A DNA stretch of 64,000 nucleotides from Gavia stellata (Eukaryota; Chordata; Aves; Gaviiformes; Gaviidae). The notes under the pieces are model-generated. The model had not been told where the DNA came from. It saw only the letters and a program-made list of their open reading frames with translations, and did no database searches. This document shows, piece after piece, positions 23,503 to 34,304 of this stretch. The DNA is taken from contig NC_082595.1 of assembly GCF_030936135.1 (NCBI RefSeq), forward strand, positions 21,837,930-21,901,929, in the 5' to 3' direction. The translations under genes were made by a program, and so were the position numbers. Every line of letters begins with the position of its first letter. Positions within the stretch are counted from its first letter, which is position 1.

Positions 23503-24362
23503 AGATTGGTTTGTGATATCTATCTAATACTCAGCATTTGCAATGCTCATGTCACAAAGCAGCGGCTTCTGTCTACTGAAGATTTTGATTTCCCACACAG
23601 GAAACCTGACGTTAGATCAGGAGGATAAACCAGCTACTGTGACCTTCAGCTGGATAAGGACCACAGAAATGGATGCCGAGTCTAAAGCAGTGCACATGTA
23701 AAATGCAGTAGCAGTAACAATCTGCTTCAGGGTTATCTGCTCTTGCTGTTTCCATAGTGGGCAGAGCTCTGCCTGCATGGCAGTCACTGCTGTTGAGGTG
23801 GAACGGACTGGGAAGTCACTTCCCGAAAGGGCGCGTAGTCCAGGTGTGAGAGAGAGGAGGGAGCTATAGATAGTCTCGGTAGGTGTGATTAAGCAACGGT
23901 TTCAGTGCAGGAACAGCTTCACTGTTTATCACACCTGTGGAAAAAGTGATGGTGCCAATCTTAAATTAAGCATTTTTGTGTGGCAGATTTCTTAAAACGC
24001 TGAGAAAAGAAAAGTTTTGGAAAATGTTGATGAACTCAACGTTTGCTAAATTATCCCCTTGACTTAAGTAGCATACCTTTCCGTAAGTTATTCCAGTTAA
24101 GAGAAATGATGGGCCATTTGGTGCAAGTCAGTATTTCCATGTTGATTCAAACAAGAGGGAAAGGCTTTGGCAGGCTGTGAGTACAGGCAACAGGCTTAGT
24201 ACCCCAAGTGATTTGGGTATACTGCAGGGAAGACTGAACACCAACAAGGTGAAGTAATAAAAGTGCAGAGATCTAGACACAAATTAGATTGGTTCATGGT
24301 GTCTATCTAATAGTCGGTACTTTCAATGCCCATGCCCCTAAGTGGCAACATCGCCTAAGAAG
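23503..24362. repeat. Divergent direct repeat pair of unknown origin
   Basis: A segment at about 23503-23583 resembles one at about 24286-24362 (both contain AGATTGGTT, then TCTATCTAATA and CAATGC-CATG in the same order), with roughly 70% identity by eye over about 75 bases. Weaker similarity continues downstream (GTCTCGG near 23873 and 24526, followed by ATTAAGCA). The copies are in the same orientation about 780 bases apart. They may be two copies of an old dispersed repeat or the ends of a decayed element. Confidence 0.45.
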
Positions 24363-24590
24363 GCAGCCTTTGCACAACCATCAGGGAGGTTGGTGTCGTG
24401 ACACAAATTAAACAGAAAGTGTGGTGATGTTGCAAAAGGCAGATGTCAGTCTGCAGTGGATAAGAAGCAGAATAATATGTGAGACACGGGTGGTAACTGT
24501 AGGTCTCTTCCTGTCCTGATGAGGTCTCGGCAAGGGAACACTGTCAAATTTCAATTAAGCACCGTACTCAAGTAGACAGACTGGAGGGAG
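23600..24590. other. Noncoding DNA between and after the divergent repeat copies
   Basis: Apart from the second repeat copy, nothing is recognised. There are no open frames of note and no clear terminal repeats. Confidence 0.5.
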
Positions 24591-24594
24591 ATAA

Positions 24595-24630
24595 GAGTAC
24601 TATAGCGAGTACTATAGCAAGTACTATAGC
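24595..24630. repeat. 12-bp tandem repeat, three copies
   Basis: Three consecutive 12-mers: GAGTACTATAGC, GAGTACTATAGC, AAGTACTATAGC. The unit contains the palindrome GTAC and near-palindrome ATAGTACTAT. The array sits immediately before an old CR1/L3 remnant. Confidence 0.9.
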
Positions 24631-24634
24631 GAAG

Positions 24635-24880
24635 TTTAAGAGATGGAAACTCTTTGGCCTGCATAGACTGAGAAGGACTTCAGTATTCAGGTGGATGTCA
24701 TAAAAAGTAATGTGGATCGAGGCCTTTTTCTAGCTCTAATGGATGTATGGTCAAAACTTACCTGAGCATTACAGTAGATTTAAACACTAGGAAAAACTTT
24801 CTACCAGGACAACAGAGCACTGGAAAAGGCTACCCACTGGAGGTTTTGGCAAGTTAAAAAAATGTTTCTCTGCTGTCATC
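24635..24880 (+). mobile_element. Ancient CR1/L3-clade LINE remnant, 3' part
   Basis: The layout follows the end of a CR1-clade ORF2 and its 3' UTR in sense orientation. TAAACACTAGGAAAAACTTTCT at 24780-24801 is followed by AGCACTGGAAAAGGCTACCCACTGGAGG-TTTT, the LINE-typical 'xHWNRLP..' coding region. It is heavily decayed with no open frame. It is much more diverged than the CR1 copies at 56.5 and 61 kb. The identification is from remembered consensus order, not a library search. Confidence 0.6.
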
Positions 24881-27170
24881 AGTGTGTACATGGTTTTACC
24901 TTATTTTGGCGGGGGTGAATGAGCTTGACTGTGGCTCGTTTCAGGATTGTTGTAGCCTGAGATGGCTTTGCATGTTGAAGCGGAGCAGGGGTGATGGTGG
25001 CCCTGGCGCACTTTCATGCACTTTTAATTCACTTCTACCAAGCAGTGCAGGTGGAAGGCAGCCACGGAGCTGCCTGTTCTGTGCAAGTCCATACACCTCT
25101 TCTCTTACATGGGTCTAAAGTTGTCTCTTCTTAGTCCTGGTAATGTCACTCATATCTGAGTGCTATTTCAATCCTCGTAGTGGACAGTCTTCGTAGACAA
25201 TTTTACTGTAATTTTTAATGTTCGTGTTGATCAGCATTCCTCCTTTCTGGTAACGATAACAACTACAAACCCTTCATTTAACTCACCTTTAAGCTCTTAT
25301 TTATTGGAAGCCAAAGAAGTGGTGTAGCATGAACACACCTCTCTGGCCAGTCGTCTCCCAGCACACTGAGCTGTAGGATCCGTGCGCGCATGCTAATGCC
25401 ACCTCAGTGCGCTGCCATATCATCTGGCAGGACAAACATAATCTGACACAGTTTTTACGCTTTATGCCAGATGTGTAAAGAGATATGACACCCGTAAGAG
25501 CAGTATGAAAAAAATCCTATCTAGTCTGACATAAACTTTGCATAGGTGATCATATCTCTTCAGAGTATTCTGGACTTACCTGAAGCGGCAGAGCGAGCTT
25601 GTAGCAGTTTTACATAGCCCAGGGATTTTAGACCTATATTCCAAGTATACTTGCCTTGTGGAGTTGTATTATCAAGTTGTAGCCTGACTTGTTCTGTATG
25701 GTGTGTAATTCTTACTCTTCCATCAAAGTCAGCTGAAATTATTATTTCAGCACGTAAGTACGTGGATTCTGTTAACTAAGCCCACATCGGGCATTCTAAA
25801 AAGGGTTGTTTAGTGTGATTTTAACGTACCCCTCCTTGACATATTTTGCTCTACAGTGTCCTTGTTACATATTACAGAATTAATTTTTAGTGGGCTCTTC
25901 ATTATTCACTCTTGATTTAAGATCCAGGCAACTGTCCAGATTACGCAGCAAAACAGTTTGTAATCTGGAGTAAGTATATCTGTCAATCAATTGTACTAAG
26001 CTATGGAGGAACAATCTAAGTGTAAGTAGTTACCTCTAAATTCCAGCCAGCATCTGAAATAGATCACCTGGGGACGCAGATGTATTTGCATAAATGTACA
26101 CAGATCATAGTGATAATAATGCGAATAACATTTTTTTGTGAGGTAATAGCAGATCCTTTCACAATCACTCCTAAGCATAGCAGTACAGCACACTTGTGAG
26201 GTCGGTAATTATTTAAATTCCATTTTAGAGAGGAAAACATTGAAACAACATGATTAGGGACTTTCCAGAAGCAATCCCTGACATTTTTTACTTGCTTGGC
26301 AGTAAAATCAAATTTAATTACTTCTGTTCCTGTACTTTATCTAGAGACTCATTTTCATTTTTTATACTTTTGCTTGGCATTACCTGTTGTACCTAATATC
26401 TTTTTACATTCAAGCAGACCCTTGCTAAGTGTTCCCACTGATAGATAACTTTTGACAGATATTTTCCATCTTGCTAAGAAAATGCAAGAGAAAACCAAAC
26501 GTCTTCTATACTAGGAGAAATAAATACATGCACCCACTTCTGCTGTTTCCCAAAGTTTGTTTTGACAAGTCAGACCTGTATTCAAATCAGCTAGGCACAC
26601 ACTCGCTTCCATCTTAATGCCAAGTGATGAAGCTGACTGATGACACTGGCTCACCTTACTCGAAACATTTTCCTGGCACCTCTTATAAACTCCTTTGGGA
26701 AATCTGGCAACAAAACACAGGTTTAAAACATCAAATGTAGAAAAATACTTGTGGCAAAAAATAGTCAACTCCGTATGCAGTCAAGGAGTGCATCTTTTAT
26801 TACATCTGTTAGGTTTCACCTGGGACAAACGACTCTTGCTGCGCTGTGGACGTGGTCATGCCCTGACTCATGGGAGAAGAAACACGCGCACAGCTCACAT
26901 GCAGAGACCTGGAGCCACCCCCTCGGCTGCAGATGCACCGCTGACAGTACCAGCAACACACGTGTGAGCATCCAGAGGACACAGAGCTCCCACTGTGACT
27001 CCGAGTTCCTTGGCTTCATGTCCCCACACACAAGGTGGAGCTGCCTGGGAGGTCAAGCGGCTGAAAACTACAGCTGGAAATTGCAGAGGGGGAGTATGGA
27101 GCTGGAGCCATGGAGGACTGGGGGGGATCTCCAGGGATAACACAACCCTCCCTGCTGCTGCCAAGCCTGA
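24881..27170. other. Intergenic DNA; nothing recognised
   Basis: AT-rich with short open frames lacking motifs. Frames of 129 and 144 codons around 26750-27330 overlap on opposite strands in a less AT-rich patch and carry no recognisable domain. Confidence 0.55.
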
Positions 27171-27174
27171 ATCA

Positions 27175-27680
27175 AATATGCCTGTAACGCTTCCAACAGA
27201 TGTGTGTCTGAGGTCTCCTGAAAACCCTTCCTGATGGAGATCCCACTTTGTCCTTTGACAGTAAGTCTGGGGCTTTGCTGCCCTTTCCCAAATGTCATGC
27301 TTCAGGTTTCCTTCTTGCGGTTCAGACACGTAACTTTTTATCCATCAGGGATCTGGAGAATAGGTTCTTCTGTCTGCAGCCTTTTATATATTTGAAGTCT
27401 GACGTGGTGTCTCCTCTCAGTCTTCTCTAGATGGAGCCCCCCAGCCTCCTTGTCGATCATAGCTCCTAGATGTATGGTGATTCTTGTTCTTTTTTTTTTC
27501 AGGCACCCTGCTATTGCTCTGTGTTATTCTTAACGTCAGAGCCTAAAACTGGACAGAGTATTCGAAAGAGCACAACTGAATTGAACGAAAAGATTATTTT
27601 TTTTCTTTTAAGATAAATCTTGTGGCACACAACCCCAGGATTGCTATTTGTATTATCTTGTGGCTCTCTTTTCAAAGTGG
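27175..27680 (-). mobile_element. Ancient CR1/L3-clade LINE remnant, antisense
   Basis: On the plus strand the order of landmarks is that of the reverse complement of a CR1/L3 3' half: TTCCAACAGATGTGTGTCT, CTGATGGAGATCCCAC, CCTTTTATATATTTGAAG, GTGTCTCCTCTCAGTCTTCT, AAAACTGGACAGAGTATTC, and AACCCCAGGATTGCTATTTG. These correspond in series to recognised consensus blocks. It is decayed, with a T-run interruption at about 27489-27500. The element lies on the minus strand. Confidence 0.7.
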
Positions 27681-30600
27681 GAAGCAATTTATTTTCAATA
27701 TTATATGTCCTGCAGCAAGATCTTGTGAGGTAATGAAAAAGGTTGAACAAAGTCATTATGAAGAAGTTATAATAGTTAAATATGTGGGTGTGTAGCTAGC
27801 TTTGAATTTCATTGCTTTTATTAGTTTATTATCATAACAGTGTTGTCATAATTAAGAGTATTTCCTGTTCCCATGGGAATGACATGAGGGTTTATGTGTC
27901 CCCAGGAGCAGCTATTCTACTTTAGCAGGAACTGTTTTTATGATCTGCTTGGAAAACACTTTCATTATTCTTGGCTTCTCCTCCTCACTTCCTAGCTAGT
28001 CTGTTCTGATGCTTGAAAAAATGCAGCAGTGTGTGAGTATTTGGATAGAGTACGCAGATAGGACCATCTTCTTCATCAAAGTTATCTTTCATTTCTTTCC
28101 TTCAATAAATGTCCATGTCATCTCTTCAGAAACTGTCTCTGGTGACTGTGGAACTAAGTAATTCCAATGGCATGTCTTTTGTCATTTAAAATATCTGCTC
28201 TGTTTTATATAGAAAATGGAAGGAGGGTAACTATGAAAACTGGGCAGGCATGCAAGACCCTAATGCAGAGACCAATTCCCACTAGGATTAATTTCCTCTC
28301 TGAAGTTGATAGAAGTGCAGTTCCGTGAGACCATGGTATATTTCTCTGCTTGTAGCTGAGGTAGAGGACTCATTTAATTACTGCACCCAATTACCAGGCA
28401 CTTTTCCTATTAGCCACATGAAATGTGGGATTGCTATGGGATTTGGCGGAAGTTACAAGGCATTTCTGTATCCCGTTAAGGTTTGTCCTGTGTTCAGTCC
28501 CCAGAAGTCTTCTCTGGCTTAGCACACCGAGTAGCATTTCTTTTGTCTTGGACCTTCTTCAGAGAAGATGGGAGGATTCAGGCTAAACCTCTGTGTTGAC
28601 AGTAGACCAGTTTTTCCATGGCATATGTGGCCAGTTCCTTTATTTTCACTAAAACTGTCTTCTATGGCAAAGCACATGTCTTCTAGCATGAGAGGCGTAC
28701 GCTATGATGAGAACACCAGCTTGAAAAGATTGTGGGTGAGAATGAAGACAAGAATCATTGGTAAAGAACGTTACACTAAAAAAACACCACAAAAAACTTG
28801 GCTATGCTGTGGAAAGTTGAAATGATTAAAAAGTGAGATGTGTCATTTTTTTCTTCTAGCTACACGCAGCATGTGTTTCCCATGTCTCGTACTACAAGCA
28901 AATGTGAACTGAGGGTTTATGGTAATACCACCAAGGAAGTATGATATCATCTCCCCCACAGGTGGTAAGTCAGTTTTCCAAGGTGTGTTTACACGGAGCG
29001 TTTCAGAGCACTAGCATACACACGAGATACTTAAGCAATATCTGTAATTACGGGAGAGTTTGAGGAAAAAACACTGTCTAGCCAGGTATGAGTTGTAAAA
29101 CACCTTATGGCAAAATAAGTGATGTCATTCATCTTATCTTGATAAATACTTGTTAGGGCATGAATTTGATTGAAGTTAAATGAAGCTGATAATGTGGTTT
29201 ATAAATGCACAGCACGTAGATCTTATGTAATAAGACTAGTCATTAACAAATAGTCTGATACTGCAGAAGCAAATTTGCTTATATTTTGACATTTATAAGT
29301 CTATATTTCAGGATGCTCGTCTGTTTTTATCTAAGTTGTAAACCACAAACATAATAAATGGTAGAACATTACTAGAGGAAAAGTGACAAAAACGAGCATC
29401 AGTCACATGCCCAGCTTTATATATTTATTTTCCTTTTGGGTCATCAGAGGACTGAATAACCAGAGATTGTTAGTACTACTGAAGTATTAGCTGCCCTTTA
29501 TCTATGTCTTTACGTTTATTGAAACAATTTCCAAGAAATTCAACAGGCTGGAAATGGCACTTGCCTGCTAAGTCTATTTGCTATTTGTTATCTTTTACAT
29601 TGGAAGCACATACATAAAATATGTGCTTAGAAGGTGTGAAATGGAGTAAAACCCTGTAACTGTTTCTCTGTATGACACTTCGGTTCCAGTGCCTGGCTCC
29701 AGGCAGATTCACAGCTGTCTTTCTCTAGGACCTGGGATATTTTGATCAGAAAATGGTACAGAAGGGGAAGGCTCTGTGTCCTATTGCCATTGCAGTGCTA
29801 GTCTCTCACTTTGTTTTTGATTGTTGTTTTTCACAATCTGACCCCGTTCAAGTGTCTTAGCAGATGTGCTTGACCACCTACAGCCTTTTTGGACTGTTCT
29901 CCTTCCTGGTTTTTCATGCTCAGCTGTTCTTGAAATCTGAACTATGTGTTGATCTCTGAGGCTGTTCCAACTTCCCTTAATGCAGCAATTATTTTAAAGA
30001 AGACGTAGGCAGCAGTTCTGCAAAATATTTGTCCACATTTCTTTTGGATGCTTTCCTTTAATAAGCAGATGAAGAGAGCGTCTGTTTTTAGCTAGTTCCC
30101 TGGGGAGGCAAGGCAAGCGCAGTACTTGCTGGCTGCACATATGTGTGTCTCGTAGCACTGCGCAAACAGCTTTTGAACCCACTGGCCACTCTGGACTAGA
30201 GGGACAGAGATCCCCGTGGTCCTGGACGTCCCTATAAACTTCAGTCAAACTGGACAGGAGAGAGGTGTGTTATGCAGGGTTTGTTGATGGGCAGGCTTCA
30301 TCACAAGCTCATCCTTTAATAGGCACAATTCATCCATGAGGCACAAATCCATAGGGGAAGGTTCATTAGTTTCACTGCTCACACCACTCCTTGTAGGACT
30401 AATGAAAGCGTACACAGTGAGTGGTTTACGTCTCTTGGCCAGGAGTAAGGCAGTGCTTTTGCGGGTTCTAAAGTCTTGAATCTTATGAAAGACCTTATCA
30501 GAGCATATTTCTCCTGTCTTCCATATCAGTTGCTCAATAAATTTGTTTTCTGGTTAGTTTATGCATTATCGAGCCCCACAGGGCTTAATACTGCACCTAC

Positions 30601-32625
30601 TTTTTATGCATGTATGTTGTTTCTCAGTTCAGCTTTCCACTAAAGAGCTATGAGGCATTACTACATCAATCATTCTTCAGCACTCCTTCTTTCCTGATGT
30701 TTCATGTTCTTCTCTTTCATGCTGTGCTGGAGAGGGAGCATTAACAGCACACAAGTTTTTGATCAAAACCAATACTGAGCAAAACCGAAGTGATATTTTG
30801 CCAATTTTATTGTTTACATGGCAGCCTTTTCAGCTTCTATTTATCATCTCTTTTTAATCTATAGAACTGTAACATTACTGATATTTCTTTTCCTTCTTCT
30901 CATCTCCAAGGAGAAGTCTCTGACTGTCAGTCTTTAGACATGGCTTTTCCCAGCAGCAGCATCAGGCCCAATTAGATCCCCAGAGGGCTGAGGATGCCAG
31001 GTCTCCTCTGTCCCCATCCCCTCCTGCGGGGCTGCATCAGAGCTGCTGGAGCATCCAGTGCCAGAAGGGACTGGCCTGGGGATGGACAGGGCGCACAGCG
31101 GGTATGTGCCCGCCTCAGCACGCTGGTAAAAGTTGCTATTGCGTAAGACTTGAGCAGTGAGCGCACCCTGCAGCAGTGCATGGGCAGGCTGCTTTCTAGG
31201 GTCATTTGAGCCTTTTCTAAGTTATTTAGTCTGTATATTTTGGATGCCATGAATATGCATACTCAGGACTTGGGCCATTGGCTTGGGTTTCCAAAGCAAG
31301 TGGTTTATCCGAAGTTTTTTACAGTCAGCCCAGTCCTTTTTTCCTCATGGCCTCAGACTAGTCAATCCCAAGTCACATTTTTTACAGTTGATGCAACTTG
31401 CTTCTTGCTGGGGCAGCAACAAACTCATCTACAGCTATTAGAGAGAGATTTGCTGCCTGAATCCCTGCTCTCTGACTTTTTGACCACTAACTGTGGTAAA
31501 GTCAATAAGGTATCCAGATCTAGACGCATTCGGCTCATCTGCATTTTTTAATGAGAAAACCCTCTATTTCTGCCCATACTCCCTTATTACAACTTCAGAA
31601 GTTGTTTCTAGTTTCAGATTAAGCTTTTGGTTTTTGCATTATAAAACAATATATGAGACCTCCCCAAGTCACTGATGTTGCTCAAAGAAATGAGGTGGCT
31701 TTGGGAGGAAAGTTACACTAGCCTAAGCTGTGGAGAATCCAACTATTTTGGGTTTTGTAGTCTGCTACTCTTTAAAAAGTACGTGCACTGCGTGAACAAG
31801 ACATTTGGGTCCACTTTCCTGCTAAGGTGTTTGAGATGAGGATTCTTGCTTGCAGTAAGTTTTATACCATGTAGTACAACCCATTCATGAAAGCTTTCAG
31901 TTCTTCAGTAATTTCATATGTGTAATACGGGAAATCAGATTTTGCTGTGAAAAATATTAAGCAAACAATGATATTTGAAATCTGAGTCTCTGCTTTCACT
32001 AGAACAAAGCTTGTATTCTCCTTAGCCCAGCATCACAGTGTAATCACTATTCCTTTTAGGAAACACATTTCTTAGATGGTTTGAAATAGTAATGTTGAAA
32101 CCTAACAATAACTAATGTGTTTGAAAGATAATGATTTGCACAACTCTGCAACACTTGCCGTCAGCGATGCTTTAGAAGAGGAGTGAAGTTTCTAACTTGA
32201 AAGAAAACAAGGCAGCATTGGATTTAGAAGTGTCTTGAGGTGACTAAATGAATTACTCATGTTTCATCCGCTGACATCTGAGGTGGGAGCTGCATTTATT
32301 AGTGACTGATAGCACAGAGACAGTCACCCAGGAAAGCACCTGATAGTCTAATTTACTCATTGACTTCCTCAACCTGGGAACCAAGAAGTCTACAAGCAAA
32401 TTATTTTCTAATGACGTCTCAGGCTGATGCATGAAAAAGCCTTGCTTTCTCTGGAACATGCTTAGTCCAGCAGTTTGGTCTTTGTGTCTTTATATATTCC
32501 TCACCAGGCACAATGTGTCAGTCCCTTTCTGATTGCAGAGGTAGCAAAGTTTTCCCAGTTTCCCCTCCTAGCACATGAATAGGAGAAACAGGCTGCTCCT
32601 GCTCCCTCCAATGAATCCAAGCTTC
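27681..32625. other. Intergenic DNA; nothing recognised
   Basis: AT-rich, with no open frame over 103 codons and no motif. A moderately GC-rich patch near 30960-31120 has short frames only. No repeat family was recognised by eye. Confidence 0.55.
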
Positions 32626-32629
32626 CAGA

Positions 32630-32955
32630 GAGAATGAAAAAATTGGAGTTTTTTCATTTGGGAGGGCATAAGCAAAAGGGAATGCGTAAAATTAGACAAC
32701 ATATTAAAGTATTTAGAGCAGTTAGATTTGTTACTTTTATTACCTGTCTCACAACACAGGAGCAAGGGGACCTTCAGAGATGAAATATGAGCAAATTCCA
32801 AATAGATTAAAGGAAATGAATTTTATGTAATATACAGCTGGAGCTTGAGACTCATTGCCAAAAAATAGCAACTAGGCTCAGGAGTCAGCAAGACTGGGAA
32901 GAGGACTGGATACTTCTGTTAAGTAGCGGGAATGTTCAGAGGTAATCTGAAAAGG
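32630..32955 (+). mobile_element. Ancient CR1/L3-clade LINE remnant, 3' end, sense
   Basis: Landmarks in sense order: ACCTGTCTCACAACACAGGAGCAAGGGGACC (32740-32770), then AAATAGATTAAAGGAAATGA, then GAGACTCATTGCCA (32849-32862), then GACTGGATACTTCTGTTAAGTAGCGGGAATG. This matches the end of ORF2 and the 3' UTR of an old CR1/L3 family (consensus blocks of the type 'ggaactcattgcca' and 'ggattggacattt'). There is no open frame, and many indels. Confidence 0.65.
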
Positions 32956-34205
32956 CTCAAAAACAGGTTCAGAAGGGATGTAAAACCTGAGGTAGCTGTG
33001 AAATTTGCACAAATCAACCCTCTCAGCATTAACCTTACAACTTCAATGCTCTTCATCGTTTGATCTTTTGAGCCTGTAGGTAAACATACCTGTCAAACCT
33101 CATTGGTGTTAAGCAACATATTAATTTGCCTTGTGTCTCAAGAATGTGCCTAGCTGCTATGGGGTGCTGCAGTTTCATGGACAACACTTCGTCAGTGTCT
33201 AGTTTGGGTTTTTCCCAGTCTTTGGGTTTTCAGTGTCATTTCCTAGGGAGAAGAAGTCAGCCTCTCCTTTTTCTTCAATATTTTAGACAGGTGGGAGAGC
33301 CTGTTTGCTGTTGGAAATGTTTGTTTGGGGGATTTATTTGAGCAAGTCCCAGATACTATTAGCATCAAGAAAGTTTAGAACAGAGTAGATTTTTGTGGCT
33401 GGTCATTATTGGTATATATGCTAGTTGGTCACCTCCAGATCTAAGTGCTCCCGCTCCAAAAAGAAGGATTTTGGTACGTGCTGGATCATTGTGGAAGAGG
33501 AGATTTATCGATATGTTACTTTATTCCTGTAAAGATGTCAGCCTGCAAGATTCTCTCTCCCTGTTTTTCTCCCTCTGGGCAATTGCATGGTCACTGCTTG
33601 CTTCTTTCCTCCAATTTCTATCTGCTCAGGGCATGCCTCTTTTGAATGCAGGGATTGTGTCAGGAGATTAAGAAGGAATCTACAGGTAAGAAAAGGTGAA
33701 GTTCTTGTTGTAGGAGGGAAGGACCTGGCTGTGGTCCCCATGTCCCTCTGATAAGACCAGAGGGAAGAGCCAAGAGATGTAGACCCACAGTTGTGTCATC
33801 TGTGTCACCCACATTGTGAAATCTAGACCCACAAGCCAGAAAATAAGATGAAAGCTTGCTTCGTCATGTGGGAAAAAATAGTTAGCAAACCATAGTGAGG
33901 CATTTCAGATTAGGTTCTTATTCATTCTTAAACTGTTTTATTTCCTACTAACATTAGCCATCAAACAAAATATTTGAAGTTTGTAAGAAGCACAGTTACT
34001 TTTTGCTTTGTAAATAAGAAAATAACTTATTCAACTGTAGCTGTCTTTGAGATCTGTTTTTTGATTCAATGGAAAAGTGATGACAGGTGTTGTCACGCAG
34101 AAATTAATTCTTTCAGCATAACTGTCCAGGCTCTTGAATGATTTATTCCGTTTAAAGTATTTGGCAAAAATGAAATCTACCTAACCTGTTTAAACAACAG
34201 GGGAA
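32956..34205. other. Intergenic DNA; nothing recognised
   Basis: Short frames only. The 92- and 66-codon frames at 33393-33671 overlap each other and a minus-strand frame, which argues against coding. Confidence 0.55.
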
Positions 34206-34217
34206 AATTATTAAACT

Positions 34218-34295
34218 AAATTTTCTACGCTGCCCGCCTGGGCGATGCGGGTTGGAAAGCGGCACTCTCACCATTACAGCGAGCAGTGCAGAGGC
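34218..34295 (-). pseudogene. tRNA-Gly(UCC)-like retropseudogene with flanking direct repeats
   Basis: A GC-rich 78-base island in AT-rich DNA. On the minus strand, GTAATGGTGAGAGTG and CGCTTTCCAACC align with the D-arm and anticodon arm of vertebrate tRNA-Gly-UCC (TAGTGGTGAGCATAG, TGCCTTCCAAGC), with TCC at the anticodon position. The T-arm half does not align and the anticodon stem is mispaired, so it is not a functional tRNA. It is bounded by a perfect 9-base direct repeat TATTAAACT at 34209-34217 and 34296-34304. An A-rich stretch (GAAAATTT) lies at its 3' end. These are the marks of retroposition. Confidence 0.45.
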
Positions 34296-34304
34296 TATTA
34301 AACT

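Noticed and set aside
34218..34295. Functional tRNA gene
   Set aside because: The T-arm is missing, the anticodon stem is mispaired and no terminator T run follows, so it was listed only as a pseudogene.
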